A stretch of 64,000 bases of DNA from CAITWD01 sp963727285 (GTDB lineage: Bacteria > Actinomycetota > Thermoleophilia > Miltoncostaeales > Miltoncostaeaceae): the NCBI GenBank assembly GCA_963727285.1, contig CAVSFF010000009.1, forward strand, positions 372,001 through 436,000. The letters run 5' to 3'. Positions 17,037 to 26,512 of the stretch are shown in pieces. The notes beneath the pieces were generated by a model, which was not told the DNA's origin, searched no databases, and saw nothing but the letters and a program-made list of their open reading frames with translations. The first letter of the stretch is position 1. Every line of letters starts with the position of its first letter. The position numbers and the translations under genes are program-made.

Positions 17037-18293
17037 CTAGCCGGGGTCGGTCAACCGCCGTGGGGGTGCACCGGATGCTGCAGAATCTCCGACGTGACGG
17101 CAATACCGGCCGTAAAGACGGGCGAGTTGCGTCCGCCGTCCCGCCGCGAATTCCTCGGGCTCCACATCGATCCACCCGAGGCCGCTCGGGGGCTGCCGCT
17201 GGCGCCCGGAGCGCTCCCGAACCGCCGCCACCGCCGGCTTGGACGACCCGTCGGCGCGCCAGAGCCCGAAGGATCGCTCATGGACGGATCGATCGAACGG
17301 CGCGTCGGCGAACAGGGCGGCCGCATAATCGCTGAAGCACCACACCGCGGCGCCGAGGGCACCGTGAGCCCAGAGCCCGTCGAGCACCGACCCCACGTAC
17401 GTCGCCGCAGTGCGTTCGTCGACGGCCATGGGGGGCGATCTCCCTGGGGCGGGGGTCGTCGGGAGCCCGAACTCCTCGAAGAACACCGGGACGCCGCCCG
17501 CGAGCCATCGTGTCATCGCCTCGAGAAAGGGCACGACGCGATCGTCGGCCGGTCCTGCCGACCAGTCCGCATAGATCGGATACCCGTGCATCGACACAAA
17601 GTCGCAGTGCGCCGCAGCCTCCGCCGGACCGATGACGCGATCTTCCTCGAGATCCTCCATGTGGATCCCGATCGTGACCGGGCGTCCCGGGTCACGACGC
17701 CGGAGCACCCCGGTGATCCGTTCCAGCCAGGCCTGGGCCGACGACGCGTCCGGCGGGACGGTGCAATTCGAATTCTCGTTCCCGAGGTCCCACGCCCACA
17801 CCGCCGGGTGCCCTGCGAGGGCGCCGGCGACCGCGGCGGCCAGACGCTCCTGGGCGGCAACGACATCCGGGTCCGAATACCAATTGCGGATCGCCGTCTG
17901 CGGCGCCAGCACCCGACCACCCGACACCACGCGAAAGCGCCGGTCACCGTCCCGGCCGCCAAGCGCCCATGGGGGAATCCAATTCGCGCCGCTCATGTGC
18001 CCGACAAACAGGGTGACGATCAGCCCGAGACCGGCATCCGCCGCCGCGTCCGCGGCGTCAACCAACCGCCCGAGCACGCGGGCATCGATGCGCCGCTCGG
18101 CGGGCTGCGCGTCTTCCCAGCGAACGAACACCCTGGCCGTATCAAACCCGGCCCCGGCGATGCGGGCGAAGTCGGCCCGGGTTCGTGCGGGGTCATCGGC
18201 CGCGAGCCACGCCATCGCCGCGTTGGCAGGCCAGTAATTGACCCCGAGTCGGAAGCTGGCCTGCTCAGGCAGCACCGGTGAGCACCGACTCAT
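17037..18293 (-). CDS. glycoside hydrolase, GH5/endo-mannanase-like (clan A)
   Basis: 418 residues if the ATG at 18293 is used; a GTG at 18275 is an alternative. Both starts overlap the upstream GT4 gene. A TIM-barrel pattern is visible: FRLGVNYWPANAAMAW, RVFVRWEDAQP, WAWDLGNENSN containing the clan-A acid/base Glu after Asn, VSMHGYPIY, and VFFEEFG with the nucleophile Glu. No signal peptide is seen, so it acts in the cytoplasm. It is the last gene of a five-gene operon with GH130 and two GT4 proteins, which suggests beta-mannoside metabolism. Exact specificity unknown. Confidence 0.85.
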   Translation of the reverse strand: MSRCSPVLPEQASFRLGVNYWPANAAMAWLAADDPARTRADFARIAGAGFDTARVFVRWEDAQPAERRIDARVLGRLVDAADAAADAGLGLIVTLFVGHMSGANWIPPWALGGRDGDRRFRVVSGGRVLAPQTAIRNWYSDPDVVAAQERLAAAVAGALAGHPAVWAWDLGNENSNCTVPPDASSAQAWLERITGVLRRRDPGRPVTIGIHMEDLEEDRVIGPAEAAAHCDFVSMHGYPIYADWSAGPADDRVVPFLEAMTRWLAGGVPVFFEEFGLPTTPAPGRSPPMAVDERTAATYVGSVLDGLWAHGALGAAVWCFSDYAAALFADAPFDRSVHERSFGLWRADGSSKPAVAAVRERSGRQRQPPSGLGWIDVEPEEFAAGRRTQLARLYGRYCRHVGDSAASGAPPRRLTDPG

Positions 18294-19308
18294 ATGCGTC
18301 CAGATAGCGATCGACCATACGATCGCGACCGAATCGGAGTTCGGCCGTGGAGCGGATCCGCACACGATCGAGTTCGTCGATCCGATGCACGGCGGCGACC
18401 GCGCCGGCCAGATCGTCGACGAGAATCCCCGTCTGCATTTCGTCGATGAGCTCCGGCATCGATCCCCGACGGGTGGCGATCACCGGAGTGCCGGCGGCCA
18501 TCGCTTCGATCACGCTGAATCCGAACGGCTCCTCGAAGTTCACGAGATGGAGCAGGGCGCGGGCCCCTCCCAGCAACGTGTTGCGCTCCGCCGGTCCGAC
18601 CGACCCCACATATCGGACCCGCTCACCATCGATTCGGGGTGCGATCGCAGTGTCGAAGTACTCACGGTCTTGAATGACCCCGGCCATGACCAGTGGCAGT
18701 CCGGTGCGCTCGGCCACGTCGATTGCCTCACGCGCTCCCTTGTCGGGGTGCATGCGCCCGAAAAACAGCAGGTAGTCCCCAACCGTTGCGCGCAAGGTGA
18801 ACGCCCGCATATCGATCCCGTGGTGGATCGTGGCGACATACGAGAGGTCCGGGTGGCGATCCGCATCGCTGATGGCGACATACGCGGATCGGCCATCGTA
18901 TTTTTTGTACACCGGAAGAATCCGTGGCGACGAGAATCCGTGGATCGTCGTCAGCACCGGAGTCGCGACCAACTGCGAATAGGTCAGCGGGAGAAAGTCG
19001 AAGCTGTTGTGGATGAGATCAAAGTCCTCCGCGCGTTCGAACACCTCCGAGATGTGCAGGCATTCGGCCACCTTGGGCTCGACGTCGGGGTCGTCGGAGT
19101 ATCCACGCCCGGTCACCGACACGAGATCGGCGCGGGTCCTCGAGTCGCCCGTCGCAAACAGCGTGACATCGACGCCGCGCGCCACGAGGCCTTCGGTCAG
19201 CAGCGAGGCGAACTGCTCCCACGGACCGTAATGCGCCGGCGGCGTGCGCCACGAGATGGGTGCCAGTACGGCGACCCGAAGGGCGCGGCCGATGCGCACG
19301 CTCGTCAT
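18265..19308 (-). CDS. glycosyltransferase family 4 protein
   Basis: 347 residues, GT-B fold. The N-terminal domain has VAVLAPISWRTPPAHYGPWE, a typical GT4 acceptor-side loop. The C-terminal domain has LLFFGRMHPDKGAREAIDVA and the retaining-GT4 EX7E region FEEPFGFSVIEAMAAGTPVIA. The ATG at 19308 overlaps the GH130 stop (ATGA) and its end overlaps the GH5-like gene. It transfers a sugar from an activated nucleotide donor; donor and acceptor cannot be read from the sequence, but the operon context suggests mannosyl transfer. Confidence 0.9.
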   Translation of the reverse strand: MTSVRIGRALRVAVLAPISWRTPPAHYGPWEQFASLLTEGLVARGVDVTLFATGDSRTRADLVSVTGRGYSDDPDVEPKVAECLHISEVFERAEDFDLIHNSFDFLPLTYSQLVATPVLTTIHGFSSPRILPVYKKYDGRSAYVAISDADRHPDLSYVATIHHGIDMRAFTLRATVGDYLLFFGRMHPDKGAREAIDVAERTGLPLVMAGVIQDREYFDTAIAPRIDGERVRYVGSVGPAERNTLLGGARALLHLVNFEEPFGFSVIEAMAAGTPVIATRRGSMPELIDEMQTGILVDDLAGAVAAVHRIDELDRVRIRSTAELRFGRDRMVDRYLDAYESVLTGAA

Positions 19309-20787
19309 GGCCGCAGACGCGTCAGCCGGCCCAACAGCTCGGGCAGGTCGATCGCAGCGACACCGACCGCGGTGTCGGAATACGAGTACGGGAGCACCAG
19401 CGTCTCCCCGGCGATCATCGCCCCGCAGGAGTAGACGACGTTCGGCACATACCCGTCCCGTTCGTCGTCGGTCGCGCGCAGCAGCGGTTCGGGCAATGCC
19501 CCAATGACGCGACTCGGATCTTCGAGATCAAGCAGCATTGCGCCCATCGCGTATTCGCGCATCGGACCGACGCCATGCGTGAGCACGAGCCATCCGTCCG
19601 CGGTTTCGAGCGGCGACCCGCAGTTGCCGACCTGGATCAGCTGCCACGGCTGCAACTCGGGGTCGAGGGTCGTGGCCTCCGCCCACTCGATGCCGTCGTC
19701 GGACACCGCTACGGCAGAGCGTTCCCGATCCCAGCGCGACAGGGCGAAATACCGCCCCGAGATCGTTCTCGGGAACAGCGCCATGCCCTTGTTCACCGCG
19801 AACGGACCCGCGAGCTGGGAGACGACAAATGTTCGAAAGTCGGTCGTCGAGATGAGCCGCGACGCGATGGCGTGGCGATCGAAGCCGGTATAGGTCGCCA
19901 GATACGTGATGGCGCCGTCATCGTCGGTGAATCGCACGAAGCGGGCGTCCTCCATCCCCTGGCTCTCGGCCGGGGCGGACGGCCACAGCACCCGCTCCGC
20001 GATTTCCGTCTCGACCGGAAATGTGACGGTGTAATTGTTGTCGGCGACCCAGCGGATGCACCCGAGGGTGTGCGTGCGGGGTCGACGGACGGCCGTGCCG
20101 CATCGCCGCCAACGCCAGCTCGAGCTCGTCGGAGGTAAATCGCGGCGGAAGGTTCGCCAAAAAGAGCGACGCGTCCTCGCCGGCACAGCCGCGCTCGGCG
20201 AGCTTTTCCTGAAACAGGACGCGCCGGAACGGGCCCGGCGTACGTCGTCCGGTCGTCGGAAACGCCCCGGGGGAGTCGAGCTGCAGCGCCCCTTCGCCGT
20301 CGACGACACCCGTGCGGAACTCGATTGCCGAAATGTGCCCCTCCCCCACGGCCCGGAGGCTCAGCACGACCCGGATTTGCCCGTCGGTCATTGCGCTTTG
20401 GTCGGGGTGCGGCACGATCGACGGGTTGAACAGGGCCGCCGTCTCCAGCGCGCATTCGCGGGTGAAGTAGGCACCGATGAGTTGGGCACGCTCGTGGTCG
20501 GCGTCCGCCCCGTGCCCCGCGCTGTCGACCGCCAGACGGTAGTGGGCGTTCCAGGTGGCTGTCAGATCCCGGTGACGACCCTCGAAGCGCCGCCGCGTGC
20601 GGGCGAGGACGGTGCGAACCTCGGCATCGTCCATCGCGATGATGCGATCGATGATCGATGATGCCCGTGAGGGGCTCCCGGGCATCTCCTCACCCGGAAT
20701 GAACGGCATGTCGATGACGCGGCGGATGTTGGGGCCGACTCGCACGGGGGTGCGGGTGGCGAGGCTTCGGTGGGATGACCCGATCAC
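19305..20787 (-). CDS. GH130 family glycoside phosphorylase (frame change near 20075-20105)
   Basis: The GTG at 20787 overlaps the previous stop (GTGA). The N-terminal ~230 residues (RVIDMPFIPGEEM, IIAMDDAEVRTVL, LFNPSIVPHPDQ, ANLPPRFTSDELELAL) are in one frame. The catalytic half (IRWVADNNYTVTFPVE, GMEDARFVRF, NKGMALFPR, GNCGSPLETADGWLVLTHGV, GYVPNVVYSCGAM) is in the next. One extra base accounts for the split and restores 493 residues, the length of the long GH130 proteins that include 1,2-beta-oligomannan phosphorylases. GED(A)RF and NKGM are GH130 hallmarks. Reaction expected: phosphorolysis or synthesis of a beta-mannoside with mannose-1-phosphate. Confidence 0.85.
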
Positions 20788-21800
20788 CGGCCGCCCCGCG
20801 GTCGGGTGTCGTACTGCATCGTCGCGATCAGCGCCAGGGTCGACTCGGCGCCCTGATTGAGGTTCGGCCCGTCGGCGCGAAGCCCGTCGTAGCCGCCCCC
20901 GCTCACGGGGTCCCACATCGGCGTGCGCGCATCGTTGTCGCCACCAAACCAGGCAACCGCAGCGTCCAGGCCCGCCGTCCATCGCTCCGCGGAGCTCAGG
21001 CGCCCCGCACGCGCACATGCGTCGGCGAGCGCCGCGACCTCGATCGGCTGCTGGTCGAAGCCGGGGCGTGCATCTCCCGGTCCGGCGCCACCCACCGGCG
21101 TCACCGACAGGTGCCCGTCAGATGTCTCGTGTTCGAGGAGCCACGCCAGCAGCTCGAGCCCGTCATCCACGAGGGCCGGTCGGTCGAGCCAGACGCCGGC
21201 GGCGATCATCGCGTCGGGAAGGACGGCGTTCGCATAGGTCAGACGGGGCTCGGGCCATGGCCACGTCGGGCTGGACGGTCGGGTCCCGACGATGACCTCG
21301 ACGGCATCGGCCAGCAGGCGCAGCGCGTCCGGCTGGTCCGGGTGCGCTGTGAGCACCTCATCGGCCCCGAGGGCGGCGAAGGCCATGGTGCGCGGCCACG
21401 GCGAACGTCGTTGGGCGGCGCGGACAAAGTGGTCGAGCGCGACGTGGCGCATGGTGGCGTCGGGGCACCGGGCCGCCGCCGTCCCGAGCCCCCAGATACT
21501 CCGGCCCCAGCAATCCTTGACGCCGGGTCGCCCCACCCACGCGCCGTGACTCGAGCGGCGATTGCGCGAGACGCCGCCGACCCCCTGGGCGTCGACGAGG
21601 AACTGAAGGGCGGTACGGGCGAGCGCCGACACGTCGGCGCTGGGGTCGGGCTCCCGGCTCGTGACAACGAGGACGCGCGCCATGTCATCGGTGCAGTACC
21701 CGTGTTCCCGACGGGGAGTCGTCCGGTCGGCATGCTCGAAGGTGCCGTTCTCATCGGTCATCCGCACAAGATGATCAAACGAGGGCCTGGTGCCGATCAC
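20784..21800 (-). CDS. (alpha/alpha)-toroid-like protein of GH130/GT4 loci (often annotated glycosyltransferase)
   Basis: 338 residues from the GTG at 21800, which overlaps the preceding GT4 stop (GTGA). Conserved-looking blocks are SFDHLVRMTDENGTFEHAD, RREHGYCTDDMARVLVV, VKDCWGRSIWGLGTAAA, PRLTYANAVLPDAMIAAG and LNQGAESTLALI. These recur in a family that travels with GH130 and GT4 genes in bacteria. The helical repeat pattern with Trp/Asp/Glu-rich loops looks like an (alpha/alpha)6 barrel of a sugar-acting enzyme. No activity is established from sequence. Confidence 0.75.
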   Translation of the reverse strand: MIGTRPSFDHLVRMTDENGTFEHADRTTPRREHGYCTDDMARVLVVTSREPDPSADVSALARTALQFLVDAQGVGGVSRNRRSSHGAWVGRPGVKDCWGRSIWGLGTAAARCPDATMRHVALDHFVRAAQRRSPWPRTMAFAALGADEVLTAHPDQPDALRLLADAVEVIVGTRPSSPTWPWPEPRLTYANAVLPDAMIAAGVWLDRPALVDDGLELLAWLLEHETSDGHLSVTPVGGAGPGDARPGFDQQPIEVAALADACARAGRLSSAERWTAGLDAAVAWFGGDNDARTPMWDPVSGGGYDGLRADGPNLNQGAESTLALIATMQYDTRPRGGR

Positions 21801-22966
21801 GTCGGTACCGGTTCGGAGGTACGGAGGGTCCGCTCTGCGAGGTCTGCATACCCGTCGGCGATCGCCCGCCATCCGAGACGTGGCGCGAGCCGTGCCGCTT
21901 CGGACGCCATCGCTGCCGCGAGCCCGGGCTCCGTCAGCACACGACGGACGGCCGCGGCAATCGCCGACGGATCCTCGTGTGGCACGACGATACCGGCGCC
22001 GCTCGACAGGAGCTCCACAGCATGCGGAAACGCCGTCGCCACGACCGGCCGGCCGGCCGCGATCGCATCGACGAGCACCCCGGAGGTGACCTGATCACGC
22101 GAGTCGTACGGCAGCACGACGACCGACGCGGCCTGGATCAACTCCATCAGTGACGGAAGATCGCGGTACCCGGGATCGAAGCTCACCGATCCCGACACGC
22201 CGTTCGTCCGCGCCCGCTCGACCAGCATGTCCCGATAGACGTCACCCTCGTATGCCAAGACCTTCGGATGCGTCCGACCGGCGACAATGTAGTTCGGGCG
22301 TGGGGTGAGGTCCTGAAGGTCCACCATCGCGTCGATGGCCCACTCGATCCCCTTTCCCCGACCGATCAGACCCCACGTCAGCACCGTCGTCGATGCCGAC
22401 CGATCGCGCGCGTCGGGCGTCGGCGGCATGGCGGCGCCGTGCGGAATCGTGATCACCTTCGACGGGTCGACCGCGAACAGGGCGACCAACCGTGCCCGCG
22501 CCGCATCGGTCATGACGACAACGGCGTCCGCCATCTCGACGACTGCCTCCAACACCTCCCGTTGATGCGGAGTCGGATCCGTGAGAACGGTGTGCGCCAC
22601 GACGATCGACGGGACGGTCAGTCGCGACATGACCGCGAGGACGTCGTCGCCGTCGCGTCCGCCGTAGATCCCGTATTCGTGCTGGATGACCGCGACATCG
22701 CACGCGTTCAGGCAGTCCGCTGCCTGCGCCTCGGACGTTGGCGAATTGTCGGCGAGTTCGGCCAGAATCCGCGGATCGGACGCCGTCGACCCGTCTGCCA
22801 CGCGCACGACGCCCACCACGGCGCCATTGGCCTCGAGCCCGCGCGTCAGCGCGGCGGTGAAGGTGGCAAGGCCACAGGCCGTCGGTGGATAGGTGCTCAG
22901 AATGCCGAAGCATCGGGGGGCATCAACTGCGACGGCGATCGCCGTCGGCGGTGTGATGACAGGCAT
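21797..22966 (-). CDS. glycosyltransferase family 4 protein, first gene of the mannoside operon
   Basis: 389 residues; the ATG at 22966 has GAGGAG 8 bases upstream. The N-terminal domain shows CFGILSTYPPTACGLATFT, the loop typical of GT4 enzymes that follow GH130 clusters. The central VIQHEYGIYGG and the C-terminal LTWGLIGRGKGIEWAIDAM and LPYDSRDQVTSGVLVDAIAA give the GT-B donor site; the usual Glu of EX7E is replaced by Q/S at QVTSGVLVDA, as in some GT4 subgroups. It starts a chain of overlapping genes running to 17037, so one transcript is likely. Confidence 0.88.
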   Translation of the reverse strand: MPVITPPTAIAVAVDAPRCFGILSTYPPTACGLATFTAALTRGLEANGAVVGVVRVADGSTASDPRILAELADNSPTSEAQAADCLNACDVAVIQHEYGIYGGRDGDDVLAVMSRLTVPSIVVAHTVLTDPTPHQREVLEAVVEMADAVVVMTDAARARLVALFAVDPSKVITIPHGAAMPPTPDARDRSASTTVLTWGLIGRGKGIEWAIDAMVDLQDLTPRPNYIVAGRTHPKVLAYEGDVYRDMLVERARTNGVSGSVSFDPGYRDLPSLMELIQAASVVVLPYDSRDQVTSGVLVDAIAAGRPVVATAFPHAVELLSSGAGIVVPHEDPSAIAAAVRRVLTEPGLAAAMASEAARLAPRLGWRAIADGYADLAERTLRTSEPVPT

Positions 22967-23330
22967 GGGAGACTCCTCGATCTGACTCAGTCGAGGCGTC
23001 GGCCCTGCGCTGGGCGGCTGTCGCCGGTCAGACCAAGTGAGGCGACTCTCCCAAGAGGGGTGTCCCGTCACTGTACGCCTGAAATGGCCGCGACCCGGCA
23101 ATCCGCGTCGCGGTGGTCCGAGATGCGGCGCGCTCAGCGGACCGCAGCGCCGGTCAGCGACCGCCGAATCGGGCCGCCCGCACAGGACCGGTGGCGCGGC
23201 GTGTCGTCGACGCGGCGGCTCGCGACCGCAGGCATCGCGACGTGTGCCGAGGCATATGCCGGCGCTACGATGTTCTCCAGGCGCCCCGGGGTGACCGGTC
23301 GGCAACTGGCTACGAGTGAGAGGAGCCGGC
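22967..23330. other. divergent upstream region of the mannoside operon
   Basis: About 365 bases before the operon start and the HIRAN-like gene. Presumably holds the operon promoter. I see no convincing hexamers, inverted repeats or short genes. Confidence 0.4.
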
Positions 23331-23337
23331 ATGGCGA

Positions 23338-23928
23338 GTGCGAACCGCCCGGCACCGAAGCGACGTCGGTATGCGCGTCTTCAGCCGCAGGACGGGTAAC
23401 CCGCACGCGGCCCAGAGAGCCGCCGATGGGCACGGCAACGGCGAACTGGTCTGCGCCTTCGGTCGACGCATGTATGGGAGCGTTGCGGTGCTGGGCACGG
23501 ACGACCATGCCGCCGGGCGACGGTCGATCGCGGGTCCGCGCCCACGCGACGGGTGCTGGCCGTGGCGGGAACGACTCGCCGTGGTTCGCCTCGTGCTCGA
23601 TGCGGATTCGCCGGACGATCCGACGCGGATCTCCGTCATCTCCCGCCATGGTGTCGTCGTCGGCCACGTCGAGCACGACAGCGCTCGCCGGCTCGGACCG
23701 GTAATCGACAGCATCCTCCGCCAAATCGCGACGAAGCATGAATTCAGGGGCTGTTCGGTCGACGTCCACTGTACGGCGCTCGTGGAGGCCGAGTGGAGTG
23801 CCGTCGAGACGCCCGAACTGGTTGGCGACGATCAGACCCCCGCGTCAGTCACGGTGACGCTGCTGCTCGACGATGGCGACCTCGACTGGAAGCTGTCGGG
23901 ACCCGGGCTCATCGCGCCTGCGTGGTAG
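23338..23928 (+). CDS. HIRAN-like domain protein, start uncertain
   Basis: Up to 196 residues. The C-terminal half fits the HIRAN pattern: VVRLVLDADSPDDPTRISVI followed by RHGVVVGHVEHDSARRL, i.e. strand, N/D-rich loop with DP, strand, VG-turn, helix. HIRAN domains bind single-stranded DNA ends in nucleases and helicases but also stand alone. The best ribosome site (AGAGGAG) precedes an ATG at 23331 in a different frame that stops after 22 codons, so a frame change near 23340-23400 may hide the true N-terminus. A similar domain is encoded at 24780-25301 on the other strand. Confidence 0.5.
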   Translation: MRTARHRSDVGMRVFSRRTGNPHAAQRAADGHGNGELVCAFGRRMYGSVAVLGTDDHAAGRRSIAGPRPRDGCWPWRERLAVVRLVLDADSPDDPTRISVISRHGVVVGHVEHDSARRLGPVIDSILRQIATKHEFRGCSVDVHCTALVEAEWSAVETPELVGDDQTPASVTVTLLLDDGDLDWKLSGPGLIAPAW

Positions 23929-24275
23929 GTCCGGGTCCCGGACGCGGCCCGATCTGGCGCGCCGGTCTCGGGATGATCATCGTCCGAGTGCCGTCGGATG
24001 CGAGTGGCCGGCGCCCGATGACGATCTGCCCGGCTGACCGACTATGGCCATGGTGCGCTCGCGGAGCCGGGCGGGTCGGCAGGGCGCAGGTCGCTCGGGA
24101 CCCGTGGGTGCTCCTCCGGAGTCGCGGAGCCTGTGAAGGGGGATTCGGCGCCACGAACAGATTCTTAATTGCGTCCTGCCAAACGCCCGAGGCTGCCGAC
24201 CACGCACCCGGCAGTCCGATCAGGCGATGGGACGATCTCCGCGTGAGACGGCTTCCGCCCGCATCACGCCCGCGA
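23929..24275. other. intergenic region, nothing recognised
   Basis: About 347 bases between two convergent genes. No coding signature, hairpin of note or repeat found. Confidence 0.4.
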
Positions 24276-24647
24276 CTATCGGCCGCGGATCACCTCGTCA
24301 ATGGCGCGCAACTGGTCGAGTCCAGGCTCGGTCGGGATGGGCAACGCGGGGTACGCCGCCACGACCCCGTCGGCAATTTGCTGGACCTCATCCTGCGGGA
24401 TCAGGTCAAAGAGCGGGGCGTGGGCCGCATCGCCGTCGACATTGCCCGCTCCGGCCCGAGCCTCTGCCGACATCGCGAGCGAGTCGAGCAGCGCCCGCTG
24501 GGGGGTCTCCTCATCGAACGTGTCGGCGAGCCAGGACACGGCCGCCGGCTCCAGACGAAACAGGGATCCATCGTCCACGATTACCCCAATCGGTTGTGAT
24601 GGTTGCAACGTGATTCCACCATACGACGATGCCTCGACGTATTGCAA
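24276..24647 (-). CDS. hypothetical protein
   Basis: About 123 residues with a TTG as the only plausible in-frame start and no clear ribosome site. Composition is protein-like: an N-terminal beta-rich part (YGGITLQPSQPIGVIVDDGSLFRLEP) and an acidic helical C-terminal part (EVQQIADGVVAAYPALPIPTEPGLDQLRAIDEVIRG). No family recognised. The upstream bases are AT-rich, compatible with a promoter. Confidence 0.4.
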   Translation of the reverse strand: MQYVEASSYGGITLQPSQPIGVIVDDGSLFRLEPAAVSWLADTFDEETPQRALLDSLAMSAEARAGAGNVDGDAAHAPLFDLIPQDEVQQIADGVVAAYPALPIPTEPGLDQLRAIDEVIRGR

Positions 24648-24779
24648 TATGCAGGGGAATTCACAGCTGGCTCACAGGCGCGGTGTGGACGTCGCCGGAC
24701 GTGCAACGGATGAAGCCCGCGCCTGCGATCGCCCGACGCACGACCGACGGGGCCTCGGGCGACGACCGATCCCAATCGA

Positions 24780-25301
24780 CTACGGGCCGTCCGACAGCTT
24801 GTACGTGGCACGTTGATCCAGATCGGCGAGCACCTCGTCGGGCCACGAGCAGCACACCCGAAGGGCAAGCTGCTTTTGGGCCTCTCCCGGGCGATGGAGG
24901 TACGCAGGGCACGCACCGATGTCACTGTCATTGCCATGGTGCCGCGGGTACTGGGCGAGCATCTGCCGAAAGTCGCCGGACAAGGATCCCGGGATCCACC
25001 CCAACTGTCCGGCATCGGTCGAGACGACCGCAACCGCCGTCGGGTCGTGGTCGGATTCAACGGGCACCAAGAGCACGCGGACCCATCCGATGGCGTCCGA
25101 GTCCTCGGTCCAGGGGTGAAGGCCGGCGGGTGGATCAGCCGCCGCACTGTGGAGGGCGGCGATCAGCTCGCGCTGCCGGGACGCGGTGCCCGCCACCTCA
25201 CAGCGAGCACGCGCCGGAAGCAGCGTGACCGTGAGATCGGCGACCCCCGGGGACGGAAGCGATGATCCGCGCTTTCGCGATCTTCGCCAGAACGGACTCA
25301 T
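24780..25301 (-). CDS. HIRAN-like domain protein
   Basis: 173 residues; the ATG at 25301 has AAGGCA about 6 bases upstream. The segment WVRVLLVPVESDHDPTAVAVV followed by AGQLGWIP matches the HIRAN core (strand, polar loop ending in DP.AV, strand, LGW turn). The Cys-containing C-terminus (CPAYLHRPGEAQKQLALRVCC) is peculiar to this protein. Together with the gene at 23338-23928 it suggests an old duplication of a stand-alone HIRAN-like protein. Function unknown. Confidence 0.55.
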   Translation of the reverse strand: MSPFWRRSRKRGSSLPSPGVADLTVTLLPARARCEVAGTASRQRELIAALHSAAADPPAGLHPWTEDSDAIGWVRVLLVPVESDHDPTAVAVVSTDAGQLGWIPGSLSGDFRQMLAQYPRHHGNDSDIGACPAYLHRPGEAQKQLALRVCCSWPDEVLADLDQRATYKLSDGP

Positions 25302-26093
25302 ATCAGTGCCTTCGCTGGTTCGCCGAAATGTGGTTCACCGCCCGGTCTCGGCTGCCGCAATCCCAATGGTGAGCCGAGTACGCCGCGTGCTCGATGTCCG
25401 CGCTCGGGTTATCGGTCACGCCCTGCACGATCGGACTCGCGATGGGCCACCTCGTGGCAGTACCCGGATGGAGCACGCCATCTCCTCGACGCTATCCCCA
25501 GGCGTCGACGGTTGGAACTAGCCAAACGGTGTGGATTGGCCCGCGAGCGCCGCACCGCATCGGACCGGATGCGTCGTCCATCCACCTCGTGTGGACGATC
25601 GCGCGTGACCCCGACGGAATGGCACCACTGTCGAAGTGCCCCATGCAGCGGTCGATCGGCCTGTTGTCGAACGCACGCAGTGCTTTGACTGCCCGGATCG
25701 CAGCCACAGCGCGGGGTCTGCTGGCATCGAACTGCCCACGCGCCAGAACCGGGCCCGGGTGCATCGGCACCCAGCGATGATCGGACGACACAAGGAGCCG
25801 GAGCCGCTCGTCCGGCCTGTTCGATGTGGGGTCGCCGTGAAGTCCGGCTTCGAAGCATGGCGGGGTGATGCTCGCGGTGATTGTGCGCCCGTGGGTTGTG
25901 ACGTCGCCCCGACGTCATGCGCAGGCGACGGGTGCCGCGACGGTGACGCGCACTGAGACGGCCGCCCGGGTCGCCGTTGGCCGGCCATTCTGTGCGACGT
26001 GGTGGCGGCGACGTGCCCGCAGCGTTCATGTGCGGCGTGCCTGGGATCGAGACAACGCACGACACCACGGGAGCGTTGATGTAGTACGACCAC
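25302..26093. other. long region without a supported gene
   Basis: 792 bases. The best open frame is on the minus strand at 25492-25791 (99 codons, GTG start). It has codon positions that look partly coding (e.g. AAIRAVKALRAFDNRPIDRC, IVHTRWMDD) but no ribosome site and no family. Other frames overlap it without signals. I treat the stretch as unassigned. Confidence 0.35.
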
Positions 26094-26342
26094 ATGGACC
26101 GCGGCGACGGATCTGGTGGCTGGGTGATGGTGCCCATCTTCATGGTGTTTCTCGCCGTGCTCGCCGTGCTTCTGTTTCGGTACTTCGCGTCGAATTCGCG
26201 GCGTCAATCCGCCCCGCCTTCTCAACCGGCAATGCCATCCGCCGCGGACGTCCTCGACGAACGGTTAGCTCGTGGCGAGATCAGCCCCGACGAATACCGC
26301 GAGCGACTGGCGGCCGCTCCGCGAGCGCACCGGACCGGGTAG
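26094..26342 (+). CDS. SHOCT-domain single-pass membrane protein
   Basis: 82 residues. An N-terminal membrane helix (MVPIFMVFLAVLAVLLFRYF) is followed by a polar linker and a C-terminal SHOCT motif, ADVLDERLARGEISPDEYRERL, with the diagnostic LD.RLA.GEI...EY..R pattern. SHOCT motifs are short oligomerisation helices found at the ends of many bacterial membrane proteins. Role unknown. It stands alone between unrelated genes. Confidence 0.8.
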   Translation: MDRGDGSGGWVMVPIFMVFLAVLAVLLFRYFASNSRRQSAPPSQPAMPSAADVLDERLARGEISPDEYRERLAAAPRAHRTG

Positions 26343-26512
26343 TCGCGATCGACTTTCTTCGAGGGTGGCGGGCCGAGAACCTTGTGCGATCGACGCGACG
26401 CCGACCCGGTCCCGTTCCCGCGAGAAACACTGAAAGCCCCGGGCCTTTTGGCGATCCGGCCCGCAACCGCATCACCGTGGTCCGGGAACCAGCGAATCCG
26501 GGTACCGCGGAT

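Noticed and set aside
16890..18281. 463-codon plus-strand open frame opposite the GH5-like gene
   Set aside because: Antisense shadow; the minus strand has catalytic Glu motifs and operon overlaps.
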